From positions 2,170,001 through 2,234,000 of the forward strand of contig JAPXFQ010000203.1 of NCBI GenBank assembly GCA_028564705.1: a DNA stretch of 64,000 nucleotides, read 5' to 3'. This document shows positions 1-10,290 of the stretch, piece by piece. Origin of the DNA: Apricaphanius iberus. Taxonomy: Eukaryota; Chordata; Actinopteri; Cyprinodontiformes; Aphaniidae. Position 1 is the first letter of the stretch; every line of letters begins with the position of its first letter. The position numbers were made by a program, and so were the translations under genes. The notes beneath the pieces are model-generated. The model saw only the letters and a program-made list of their open reading frames with translations, did not search any database and had not been told where the DNA came from.

Positions 1-1779
1 TATGCAAAAAATAGTGAGTTTTGTAAAAAAGTCAGTGATGGAACAGTATTGACTTAGACCTACTTGTGTTTATGTGCAATTCAAATTCAAGATAGAGATG
101 CAATAGTCTCACAGGTCTTACAAGGCAATGGTTTAATCTACATTAGACCAAATTTGAATGATCAAGCTCTTCAGCCACACCCATTCTCCCTAAACTTCCA
201 TCTTCTTTCTGTTATTGCTTTCATCATCCGATTAGCAATGTTTCTCTTTAAAATTTCCTCCCAGTAAAAAAAAGGCTGCATTTATCGGAGCTGGAAATGG
301 TTGCTAAGTCGAAGTTTGTCTTTGTTTTCAACACAGGTCTTGTTCCATCTTGCTGAATGTTAAGGGATTCTAATTTGAGTTTCATAACATAGTACAAAAA
401 AAATAAAGGCAAATGTTTTTACTTGCAATGGAACACTCCTCTTAGAGCTTTACAAAAACAAATTACCTTCTTTTTTAACTGGTATGAATGGAAATTGTAA
501 TATTTCTTGTAAAGAAGATGGTCTGTTTTGTAAAATAAAATAAAATAAATGTGGATATTAGTTTTACACCAATTAGTATGTCATGGGAACATTTTCCAGA
601 CCTGCACATGTTATATGGGCCAGATTTAGGTGACCAGAAAAACAGGTGGATATGATGAGAAGAGGCTTTTTACACACCTGTGGAGGCTAGTTGATTACAC
701 CCTTATAGTTCCTTTGAGCAAAGTAGAGTTGGATGACTTCAGCAAATTTCCAGAAAGTAACAGCCAAACCTCAGATTGAATCACCACGTGGATGTGAAGA
801 GGCTTCAAACATTCACAGCAGATGTTCACTATCAACCCAAAACTAAAAAAGAATGTCTGTGAAAATATCTAAACTCTTATCTATTGTGTCAAGACGGAGC
901 GTCAAACATGTGGTGATAGAAAGGACGAGAAGTGGAAAATACATGTCATAAACTGGACATCGAAACTTAAACTGTGAGATTGTGTTTCAAATTGCTGGAG
1001 CTGATCAACTGTGTTTAGTTTATTTGCTTTCATCACCTCAACAAATGTTTTCCAGAGTTACTCCAGAGGAAAAAAAGAGGACTTTACTTTCCATGAACAA
1101 ATAAAAGAACTGAACTGAAATCAGATATATGGTGAAAATTACTTCAAACCTCTTATATATATAAAAAAAAACATCTAGTTTCTTTCTATTTAACCAATAG
1201 AGAAATAGATACGCATGAACACCATGCAATTTTACTAGAGTATCACAATATAGTTGATAAAAAGTACTGTGGGTTTCCTGCTTCAGTATTTTCTTCTCTT
1301 TGTAAAAAGTGCAGCTCCTTCAGGGCAGCTTATAGCTGATTAACATGACTTTTGAATTATAATGTTGCCGCCACATTGAAGATTAACAACAATTTCAAAA
1401 AAAAACTTCTGTTGTTGCTAACCTACAAACCACAAATACTGTATTTTTAACACTATTTTATTAAAAGTAAGTCTCAAGTTCCTTTGCATGCCTTCTATTT
1501 CATGGTAATGTTTGTTAAATCTAATCAAAAGAAGGTGCTGAAAGTGCTCATCACAAACATGGTTGACAAAGATGAGACTCCAATGTCTGAAGTCTTATAA
1601 CAGATGGTTAGGAAAACTGTGAATAATGCCACTGTTTAAATGTACAGTTGATCTTTTCCTCAGCCGTCCTGATTCTCTGATGTTTAAGTTTTGAGCAACA
1701 GGAAGTGGATGGTGTATTGTGTTCTACCGCATCCAACTTGATTCGGTCTGTTGCATTAGTTGGCCAAAAAAAAAACATT
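1..1779. other. AT-rich intergenic DNA, nothing recognised
   Basis: Only short chance ORFs; no known repeat family or gene similarity is seen. Confidence 0.5.
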
Positions 1780-1927
1780 TAAAATGCATTTATAACTTGA
1801 GTTACTGAAATTGTAACTAGAAATATATTGCTGTATATTTTGTAAGTAATGCATTACATTACTCAGTTACTAAAAAAAATTAATCTATTCCTGTAACACA
1901 TTACTTTTGTAATGCATTATTCTCAAC
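1780..1927. mobile_element. Remnant of a hAT-type MITE
   Basis: GTAATGCATTAC, ACTCAGTTACT and ACACATTACTTTTGTAATGC resemble the GTAACG/TTACTC repeats of a common fish hAT non-autonomous family, ending near CTCAACACCT. It abuts the 5' end of the L2-like LINE. Family from memory. Confidence 0.35.
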
Positions 1928-2457
1928 ACCTCCAATGAATCCGTGGCAATATCTTGTGATTTTAATCATGCCTCGCTCTCGTCTACACTTCCAACATTTC
2001 AACAGTTTGTCAACTGCTCCACTAGAGAAAACAAGACCTTGATTTGTTTTATGGAAATGTAAAGGATGCATAAATGTCCAAACCTAGACCTTCTCTGGGA
2101 AAATCATTATCTTGTTTGTATATGCTCAGAATATAAACTACTTGTTTAGAGGTAACATGTGACAAAGATAACTGTGAGGAAGTGGTCACAAAAAGCTGAA
2201 GAAACCCTGCAGGGTTGTTTTGAGACCACAAACAAGACTCCTTCCCAAGCACATGGAGAGAACATCAATGCCATGACTCAGTATATGACTGACTATATAA
2301 ACTTCTGGGTGGACAACATCTTCTCCACCAGAACAGTGAGATCCATAGTAAGTCTAGTAACAAACAGTGGACTACCAAACACCTGAAGGAATTGCTAAAC
2401 AAGAGCCTTTAGGTGGGGAGACAGGGAATTATTGAAGAGTTTACAGAAACAATTTAA

Positions 2458-3104
2458 AATGACAGGGTGTAGTTTTCTGACAATAGGGGGCAGTACATAC
2501 CTAAATCATAGCAAACAAGCAGTATTTTTGTGACGACTGATGGCAATACAGGCCAAAAATTTTAATTGTGCAATTTTGTACAAGGCAAAGCAAACATCAA
2601 ACCTCAAAGCAAAATGAGAAGCACATCAAACTCTTTCATCACAGGCAGCGAACGAAGAAGTAAATGTGTAAAACAACAACATTTGTGATAGGCAGACGTA
2701 TTCTGCATTTTGTAGGTTAGTGATATTATTCACATATTTTTGTAAATGAATCAACTTTAATGTTAGATGGAATGACCTCAATGGAAACAGTGGCACATTT
2801 CAGAGTAGTTTCAGGGTGACAAAATAGTGTTTTGCTGGCACTTCAGTTATTTCCATTAGGAGAATGCAAAAATAATAGTTTATTCTAGTTTTCTGGTGGT
2901 GTTGATTGTCTCTGTGGGCTTCTGCCTCTGAAAACAGAGCCGAAGGCTGGGTCAGTGTCACTAATGCACTAATGACCCGCTTTTTATGGTTATGTGTTAT
3001 GAAGCCCCCAATACTTTTAAACGATTAGGCATCCTTTTTTTATTTTAAATAATATTTTGATGGATATTTCCAAAGATTATTGGTCAAAACTACACAATGT
3101 CACT
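2458..3104. mobile_element. TTAA-flanked non-autonomous DNA transposon
   Basis: TTAA occurs at both edges (2454-2457 and 3105-3108). The left end AATGACAGGGTGTAGTTTT and the inverted right end AGTGACATTGTGTAGTTTT form imperfect terminal repeats. It splits the L2 linker region, which continues with KVKIRDSKKLENKLQ just after it. TTAA targets fit the piggyBac or Kolobok superfamilies; the ends do not settle which. No transposase is visible. Confidence 0.65.
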
Positions 3105-4546
3105 TTAAGGTCAAAATCAGAGACAGCAAAAAGCTGGAGAACAAACTACAGAAAAACAATATCAGAGATGTTGGGTAGGGAATGAAAACAACCACAGGCT
3201 TTAAGCATAGGAAAGATTGGATCGATGGAAGCCTGGACAGTGAAATGGACACATTCTTCAAACAGTTCAGTTCTGGAACAAGCTCAGCATCCTTGTCCTC
3301 AGTTAAACAGACTTCTGACCCAATGCTTTCCTGTCAGACCTTGGATGTTTTATTCTTCACCTCAGTCATGAACTCTTCTGCTTTCACAGGGTTGTCTTCA
3401 ACCAAGTCTGGAGATTCTACTACTCCCTTTGCCTCCCCCTCCCTCTTGTCTGTCTTCAGAAGTCAGGTGAAGAGTCAGCTGGAGAAACTGAACCGGAACA
3501 AGGCTGTAGGTCCAGATGGTGTCAGCCCCAGAGTCCCGAAGGCCTGTGCAGTGCAGCTCATTGGGATTCTGCAGCACCTCTTCAACCTAAACCTGTATGG
3601 AGGACTACGGGGGTCATTGGAAAAGCAATACAGCATTTTGACGATAACTGCTTAATTGTGAATTAAAAATATAGATTGCTAAATATAATTTCAAATTCAA
3701 CAATTAATCCATACAAAAAAAAAGACAAATTTGAAAAACATTTTGTAATTACACATTTTAAATTTAAATACTAAAGAGGAATTGCAAATTGTATTTATTA
3801 TTTGATTATTAAATACTGTGATTTGAAAATGTTTTTCAAATCCTATTTCAAAATGGAGAATTAAATAACACAATTAATAAATGACATTGTAAATATCTTT
3901 CCTTTTCATACATTTAAAAAAGTTATTCCCTTTTCTAAATCCGTTTTCTCTTTCCATCTCTCATTTTCAAATCCTTTTTGCAATCGCATTTCCTAAATGG
4001 TTTACCCTCCCCTTTTAGCATTCGTGTGACCCTCCTGGTCCCTGAGAACACTGAAAACCAAGTTCAACCAATCACAGCTGCTCCTCGAATGTAACCAGCT
4101 CTCTCATTGGTTAGACAGCCACATTTGAGTGGAGCTTGCCGAGCTGTGCGCGCGCCAGTGCAAACAGAGTTGTAACTGCTTCAAAGTTTTGCCTTATCTG
4201 CTTCAGTCTCCTTAAAGTACTTGCATAATCGGCATCTGCACTGTCGACATACATTGCCAAAGTGATTAAATCATTTATAGTGCGGCTCCAGATGTTGCCA
4301 GCTGCTTCGTTCTCCATTTTCGAGTTTTAGCTATGAATTGTCTCCTTCAAACCGTTTGCACATAGCAAGGTTTGATGAGCAATCAAAACCATTTGGCGCG
4401 CACAGCTCGGCAAGCTCCACTCAAATGTGGCTGTCTAACCAATGAGAGAGCTGGTTACATTCGAGGAGCAGCTGTGATTGGTTGAACTTGGTTTTCAGTG
4501 TTCTCGGGAACCAGGAGGGTCACACGAATGCTAAAAGGGGAGGGTA

Positions 4547-6239
4547 CAGTGTTGCCAACTTAGCGACTTTGTCGCTAGATTTAGCGACTTTTCAGACCCC
4601 TATAGCGACTTTTTTTCAAAAAAGCGACTAGCGACAAATCTAGCGACTTTTTCTGGTGTTATTGGAGACTTATCTGGTGTTTTGGAGACTCTGGCGTGAA
4701 GCACGTATTGTTCTGCAGTTACTGTCCTCAACGTGAGCCCCTCCCCCGTCCCAAAGCACTTACAGGCGGCCAGTCTCACAGTAGCCTTGCGCAGCAGTCC
4801 CATCTACAGTCTATGGGCGGAGCAGAGAGAGAGAGAGAGGAGACCCTCACCACTCGGCGTCCGGACTGCAAATGAAATGCGCTTGCAGAGCGGGATTTAA
4901 ATGTAAACGTTTCTTTGCTGTGACGCTGTCACACAAATAAATCACTGCATTTGACTCACACAACCTCAGCAGCTCAGTCACTTATTCACCTCGTCCACTG
5001 TGTGTGTAGCCTACCTCTCTGTGACATAAGATCTTGCTAGCTAGCTCAGCACAACTTTAAAAAAAAAACAACTTAAAAAAAAAAAAACCTAAGTAACTCT
5101 GCCAGAGTGTGTCTTTTGGGTCACTTTGCCGGTCCCAAGCCCGGATAAAGGAGGAGGGTTGGTTGTAGAGCTAGCAATTTCACCCTACAGAACAATCTTT
5201 TGATTAAATTTGCTGTTATAACATTTAACAATACAGGACAAAACTGATGTGTGTAATGTGGATCTAGACAAAGCATTAAAATCATTAAATGTTGTTAATG
5301 TTGAAATTATTTTTGTACATTTGTAGTTCTAAACATATTTAGGGTGTTTTTTACTCACTTTTGTCTCTCCCACGACGTTATTCCTCTCTCCTACAGCGTC
5401 CGTTACAGTTATTTGCAAATTGCAAATTATGCAAATTAGGCGATGACGTCATTTAGCGACTTCTAGCGACTTTTGGGACAGCCAATAGCTACTTTCCTTA
5501 CTGAGGAGTTGGCAACACTGAGTCCCATCTACAGTCTATGGGCGGAGCAGAGAGAGAGAGAGAGGAGACCCTCACCACTCGGCGTCCGGACTGCAAATGA
5601 AATGCGCTTGCGCAATAGAAAGCCCCCGCTGGCTTGCAGAGCGGGATTTAAATGTAAACGTTTCTTTGCTGTGACGCTGTCACACAAATAAATCACTGCA
5701 TTTGACTCATACAACCTCAGCAGCTCAGTCACTTATTCACCTTGTCCACTGTGTGTGTAGCCTACCTCTCTGTGACATAAGATCTTGCTAGCTAGCTCAG
5801 CAAAAAAAAAAAAACAACTTTAAAAAAAAACAACTTAAAAGAAAAAAAACCTAAGTAACTCTGCCAGAGTGTGTCTTTTGGGTCACTTTGCCGGTCCCAA
5901 GCCCGGATAAAGGAGGAGGGGGTTGGTTGTAGAGCTAGTAATTTCACCCTACAGAACAATCTTTTGATTAAATTTGCTGTTATAACATTTAACAATACAG
6001 GACAAAACTGATGTGTGTAATGTGGATCTAGACAAAGCATTAAAATCATTAAATGTTAATTTTGAAATTATTTTTGTACATTTGTAGTTCTAAACATATT
6101 TAGGGTGTTTTTTACTCACTTTTACTGTTATTTGCAAATTACCAATTATGCAAATTAGGCGATGACGCCATTTAGCGACTTCTAGCGACTTTTGGGACAG
6201 CCAATAGCTACTTTCCTTACTGAGGAGTTGGCAACACTG
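4547..6239. mobile_element. hAT non-autonomous element with internal tandem duplication
   Basis: The ends CAGTGTTGCCAACT are inverted at both sides and the 8-bp target-site duplication GGAGGGTA is exact (4539-4546 and 6240-6247), both hallmarks of hAT. Inside, a complete first unit ends with its own right terminus (GGCAACACTG at 5511-5520), and 5521-6239 then repeats 4796-5520, so the element carries two right ends. The left part has a run of TAGCGACTTT motifs. No transposase ORF. Confidence 0.85.
5521..6239. repeat. Second copy of a 0.72-kb tandem repeat inside the hAT element
   Basis: Near-identical to 4796-5520 over its length. The first copy lacks about 26 bp present here (GCAATAGAAAGCCCCCGCTG region near 5610), lost between two GCTTGC repeats. 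This copy lacks about 42 bp present in the first near 5360-5400. Confidence 0.85.
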
Positions 6240-6640
6240 GGAGGGTAAACCATTTAGGAAATGCGATTGCAAAGAGGATTTGAAAATGAGAGATGGAAAG
6301 AGAAAACGGATGTAGAAAAGGGAATACGTTTTTTAAATGTATGAAAAGGAAAGATATTTACAATCTCATTTATTAATTATGTTATTTAATTCTCCATTTT
6401 GAAATCGGATTTTAAAATACATTTTCAAATTGCAGTGTAGGGACCAGGAGGGTCACACGAATGCTAAAAGGAGAGGGTAAACCATTTAGGAAATGCGATT
6501 GCAAAAAGGATTTGAAAATGAGAACTGGAAAGAGAAAACGGATTTAGAAAAGGGAATAACTTTTTAAAATGTATGAAGAGGAAAGATATTTACAATGTCA
6601 TTTATTAATTGTGTTATTTAATTCTCCATTTTGAAATCGG
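6240..6640. repeat. Tandem duplication in the foldback right arm
   Basis: The segment GGTAAACCATTTAGGAAATG through TCTCCATTTTGAAATCGGAT occurs twice in direct orientation (6240-6440 and about 6470-6640), with GGACCAGGAGGGTCACACGA at the junction. Confidence 0.7.
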
Positions 6641-6955
6641 ATTTGAAAAACATTTTCAAATCACAGTATTTAATAATCAAATAATAAATACAAATTGCAA
6701 TTCCTCTTTAGTATTTAAAGTTAAAATGTGTAATTACAATTTTTTTTTCAAATTTGTCTTTTTTTTGTATGGATTAATTGTTGAATTTGAAGTTATATTT
6801 AGCAATCTATATTTTTAAATCACAATTAAGCAGTTATCGTCAAAATGCTGTATTGCTTTTCCAATGACCCCCGTAGTCCTCCATAAACCTGACCCAGCAG
6901 AAGTATTCAATGTTGTGGAAGACATGTTCCAGTACCAAAGGAAAAGTATCCACCA

Positions 6956-8912
6956 CCCACCGACCATTTTTCGGTCTAAAAGAAGTCTAATGAATGTCTA
7001 TATGGTCCGTAGACATCTAGGCTAAAATCGGTCTACTCACTGGTCTAAAAATGAAAGTTTTTCAGCCGTCTAGGTTTAGACTAGCCGTCTAATAGACGAC
7101 TACCTCAATACGCTCCGTCGAATGTTAGACGTTTATATTACCGTTAATGAACGTCTATTTCTACACGTCTAAAGTTATACGTTTAACAGACGTTTATTTT
7201 TATACCAAATTTATACACCATTAGATAATCTAAACGTCATTTAGACGTCGTATAGACGTCTATTAAATGTATTATAGCCTAATGATATTCTAATAAATCC
7301 TGCTTTTACAATCTATTAAATTCATCACAACAAACCTTTTAAAATTAAAGTTGTGAAGTTGAATGTTAAATCAGGTTCCTTAAAATGATCTTTTAAAATA
7401 ACAATGATGTTTTAAAACGGTTTCAGTAACAGTATAAGTAGAAATAAGTAGTCTAATGTACATAATTACTAAAATAAAAATGTAGGTATTTGAATGCAAA
7501 ACATTTACAAAACAAAAATTAGGCCAAAACATTTATTTTTTAAATATACAAAAACTCTGGGAAAATTCATCAACCTAAACCAAAATGTAAATAAATAAAT
7601 AAAATACACCAAAGGTGTCCTGGGGCCTCGTATAGCCCCCCTCAAACACTTCGAGCTGGAGCCTGTTTGAGATGTGCAGCCATTGCTGAGCTGATAATTT
7701 ACTCCGTAGCCTCTTTTAAAGTTTTCTGAACAGATTCTGCAAACACAGCAATAGAATAAATGAATAAATATTTTAAGTGTCACAGAGATCACAGCGGTAT
7801 TATCCATTAAGACAAATTACATGGTTTCAAAGGACCATTCGGTTTAATGGCTACTTAATAGCATAGCTAGCAGGTAAGCTTCAGCTAGCCTGCTAGCTAT
7901 GCTGCAAACGGATAACAAACATTGTAGGACAAAACAACATTTCAGTAACTTTCCTTTGAGCACTCACATATATGCGACCCTTCATATTTGAAGAAACAAC
8001 GTTTTGTAACACAAAGTGGTCCCAATGAGTAAAATAAATTGGTTCGGAGGACTCCGATATCCTCATCACCATAAAGACGATTAGAGCGAGCGGAACTTTA
8101 AGTGTGTTGCTGCCTCCTAGTGGTGAGGGTCGGGGGTTACCACTAAAATAACTTCTACGTCTGGTCTAAACCAGGTTTTAATGTAGACGTTGAATAAACA
8201 TCTAAATCAAGGCTAAATCTAAACTTTACTGTATATTGATCAATGACAGTTCAAATGATTCAAATCCAACATTTGGACATCCGCTGTGCAACTTAGTTAT
8301 TTTTTTTAATCACTGTTCATTCTTTAATGTCCATCCATCCATCCATTTTCTTAACCGCTTAATCCTTTATGGGTCACGGAGGTGCTGGTGCCTATCTCCA
8401 GCTGTCAACGGGCGAGAGGCGGGGTACACCCTGGACAGGTCGCCAGTCCATCACAGGGCAGGACAAACAGGACAAACAACCATGCACACACTCACACCTA
8501 AGGACAATTTACAGTGATCAATTAACCTGACAGTCATGTTTTTGGAATGTGGGAGGAAGCCAGAGTACCTGGAGGGAACCCACGCATTCTTTAATGTATT
8601 TAATTAAATAATCTTAATTAATTAAATAAATGGTCCAAAGAGAGACGTTGATACGACGTATACATTTAGACGTCTAAATCGAGTCTAAATATAATCTACA
8701 TTGTGCATTGATCAATGACTGTCAAAAACGTTTTAATCCAGTACTTGGCCGTCATTTACACAACTTTCAGTTATTTTTTTATTTAATATTTAATAATAAA
8801 TGTATTAAATTGTGTCGTCTAGATTCGGGCTAAAATTTAGACCGATTATAGACGGTCTAATTTCGCTTTGAATTTAGACGGCACGTCTAATAGACGTCTA
8901 TTGCTCAGTGGG
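6956..8912. mobile_element. DNA element rich in TAGACG subterminal motifs
   Basis: The ends CCCACCGACCATT and, inverted, CCCACTGAGCAAT are weakly similar. Both subterminal regions (7000-7270, 8150-8230, 8650-8900) are packed with TAGACG, ACGTCTA and palindromic TAGACGTCTA motifs in both orientations. It interrupts the L2 reverse transcriptase between WKTC and RPIVLT. CACTG-type ends with dense subterminal repeats recall CACTA (EnSpm) or Chapaev elements, but no clean target duplication is visible. The interior codes nothing I recognise. Confidence 0.6.
8331..8584 (+). mobile_element. SINE-like teleost repeat with 13-bp target duplication
   Basis: CCATCCATCCATTTTCTTAA, GGGCGAGAGGCGGGGTACAC, CTGGACAGGTCGCCAGTCCA and GTGGGAGGAAGCCAGAGTAC make up a very common teleost interspersed repeat. 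It is flanked by an exact 13-bp duplication CATTCTTTAATGT (8318-8330, 8585-8597), consistent with LINE-driven retroposition. It is nested in the TAGACG element. Older fragments occur near 10223, 22650, 50390 and 54340. Confidence 0.8.
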
Positions 8913-9270
8913 CAGTCATTAAGGACTAGACCTATTGTCCTGACATGCCACATCATGAAAGTCAGGACCCGCTTCAGTTGGCTTATTGTTGTGGATCTAG
9001 AGTTGAAGATGCCATCATCCACCTGCTTCAATCAACTCACTGGACAAAGCAGGCACCACTGTGAGAATCTCGTTGTTTGATTTATTCAGTACATTTAACA
9101 CAAGTCAGCCTGAATTGCTTTGTCAGGAACTCTAGAAGACACAGATGGAGCCTTCAACAATAGCTTGGATTAATGACTACCTGACAAGCAGACCATAGTT
9201 TGTGAGACTGAGGAAAAGTGTGTCAAACCAGGTGGTCAGCTTCACAGGAGCCCCACAGGATACCGTACTC

Positions 9271-9531
9271 TCAATTCAATTCAGTTTATTTACATAGCGA
9301 CGTTTCTCAACAGATGTCTTCTTGAGGCACTTTACAAGATTCATTTAGGAATCAGAACCACAGAAGATTGCGTTGTGAATTCTCAGCAATCCCTCACACT
9401 GCGCAAGCATGAAGCAACAGTGGAGAAGAAAAACTCCCTTTTAACAGGAAGAAACCTCCAGCAGAACCAGGCTCAGCATAAGTGGTCATCTGCCGAGACC
9501 ATCTGAGGTTTGGAGAAGGCAGCATTTATTG
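9271..9531 (+). mobile_element. SINE-like teleost repeat (TCAATTCAATTCAGTTTATT family)
   Basis: Begins TCAATTCAATTCAGTTTATT and includes GGCACTTTACAAGATTCATT and AGGAAGAAACCTCCAGCAGA, wording common in fish genomes. It splits the L2 frame between TGAPQDTVLS and TLYTSEV. Only a 5-bp ACTCT is shared at the edges. Confidence 0.65.
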
Positions 9532-10222
9532 ACTCTGTACACCTCAGAAGTCAATTACAAGTCAGGGACTTGTCACCTGGAGAAATACCCAGACGACTTC
9601 ACAATGTGGAAATAATCATCTTACCTTAAATATGAAGAAAACAAAGGAGATGATTGTAGATTTCAGAAGAAACAGGGATAACTCAAACACTGTTTCTATA
9701 ATGAGTGAAGTGGCAGTGATTGAGGAAAATAAATACCTTAGAGTTCACCTGGACAACAGACTGGACTGGAGACTCAAAAGTGAAGCTGTCTACAAGAAGG
9801 GACAGAGCAGACTGTACTTCTTAGATCTTCCAAGGCTTGCAGCACGATGCAGCAGATCTTCTAAAAGTCTGTTGTGGAGAGTGCCATCTTTTTAGCCATC
9901 AACTGTTAGGGTAGCCGCATCAGAGCCAGGGACTTAAAAAAGGCTCAACAATCTGATGAAGAAGGCTTGTTCTGCTTTCGGGTTGACGGTGGACCCACTG
10001 CAGATGATGATGCAAGAAGGTTTCTTCATAAAATCGAATAAAATGATGGAAAATCCTGAGCATCCTCTTCATGACGATATCCTACAACAACAGTGTATTC
10101 AATTGGAGGCTTCTTCAGTTTTGCTGCTATGCAGACCACTACAAGGAATCCTTCGCTCTACAACAACTCCTTAAAGAATTAATTAGTATGAGCTACAAGA
10201 TTTCCCTCTGGTATCAATACAT

Positions 10223-10290
10223 CCATCATTATCTATACCCATCTATCCATTGCATATCCATAGGGTACATCCTGGATGGGTCGGCATTCC
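10223..10290 (+). repeat. Short decayed fragment of the CATCCATCCATT fish repeat
   Basis: ACCCATCTATCCATTGCATA followed by GGGTACATCCTGGATGGGTC resembles the 5' half of the repeat at 8331-8584. It lies just after the last L2 sequence. Confidence 0.5.

Larger units (their letters stand above)
3596..6885. mobile_element. Long-arm foldback element with hAT insertion
   Basis: The outer ends TATGGAGGACTACGGGGGTC are perfectly inverted, and the inverted similarity continues for hundreds of bases (left arm about 3596-4156; right arm 4398-4546 and 6240-6885). The inner arms share TTGGTTAGACAGCCACATTT. The loop is about 4157-4397. The target is duplicated as AACCTG (6 bp; possibly 8 bp TAAACCTG), and the interrupted L2 frame reads N-L-N-L-T-Q-Q-K across it. 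No transposase is seen. Confidence 0.75.
1930..10175 (+). mobile_element. Degenerate L2-type LINE, split by several insertions
   Basis: Pieces read in order on the plus strand: endonuclease end and linker (about 1930-2453; DFNHASLSS…TLDLFY, then TVRKWSQKAEETLQGCFE and YMTDYINFWVDN); reverse transcriptase N-terminus (3109-3588; QVKSQLEKLNRNKAVGPDGV, LQHLFNLNL); a short piece (6892-6955; TQQKYSMLWKTC); RPIVLTCHIMK and TGAPQDTVLS (8913-9270); then TLYTS…YPDDFT (catalytic YxDD at 9586-9597), the MKKTKEMIVDFRR block and KGQSRLYFL (9532-10175). Stops and frameshifts make it a fossil. The gaps are occupied by other transposons annotated separately. Confidence 0.85.

Noticed and set aside
2476..2492. 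A CTCF-like AATAGGGGGCAGTA
   Set aside because: It lies inside the TTAA transposon and misses the first conserved C of the core.
3182..3655. A 157-codon ORF that could be taken for a host gene
   Set aside because: It reads as the N-terminal reverse transcriptase region of an L2-type LINE (KAVGPDGVSPRVPKAC) and runs into the foldback element.
7505..7807. A 100-codon minus-strand ORF inside the TAGACG element, considered as a transposase
   Set aside because: No catalytic motif or zinc-finger pattern of a known transposase is visible.
8108..8124. A CTCF-like TGCCTCCTAGTGG
   Set aside because: One core mismatch and located inside the TAGACG transposon.
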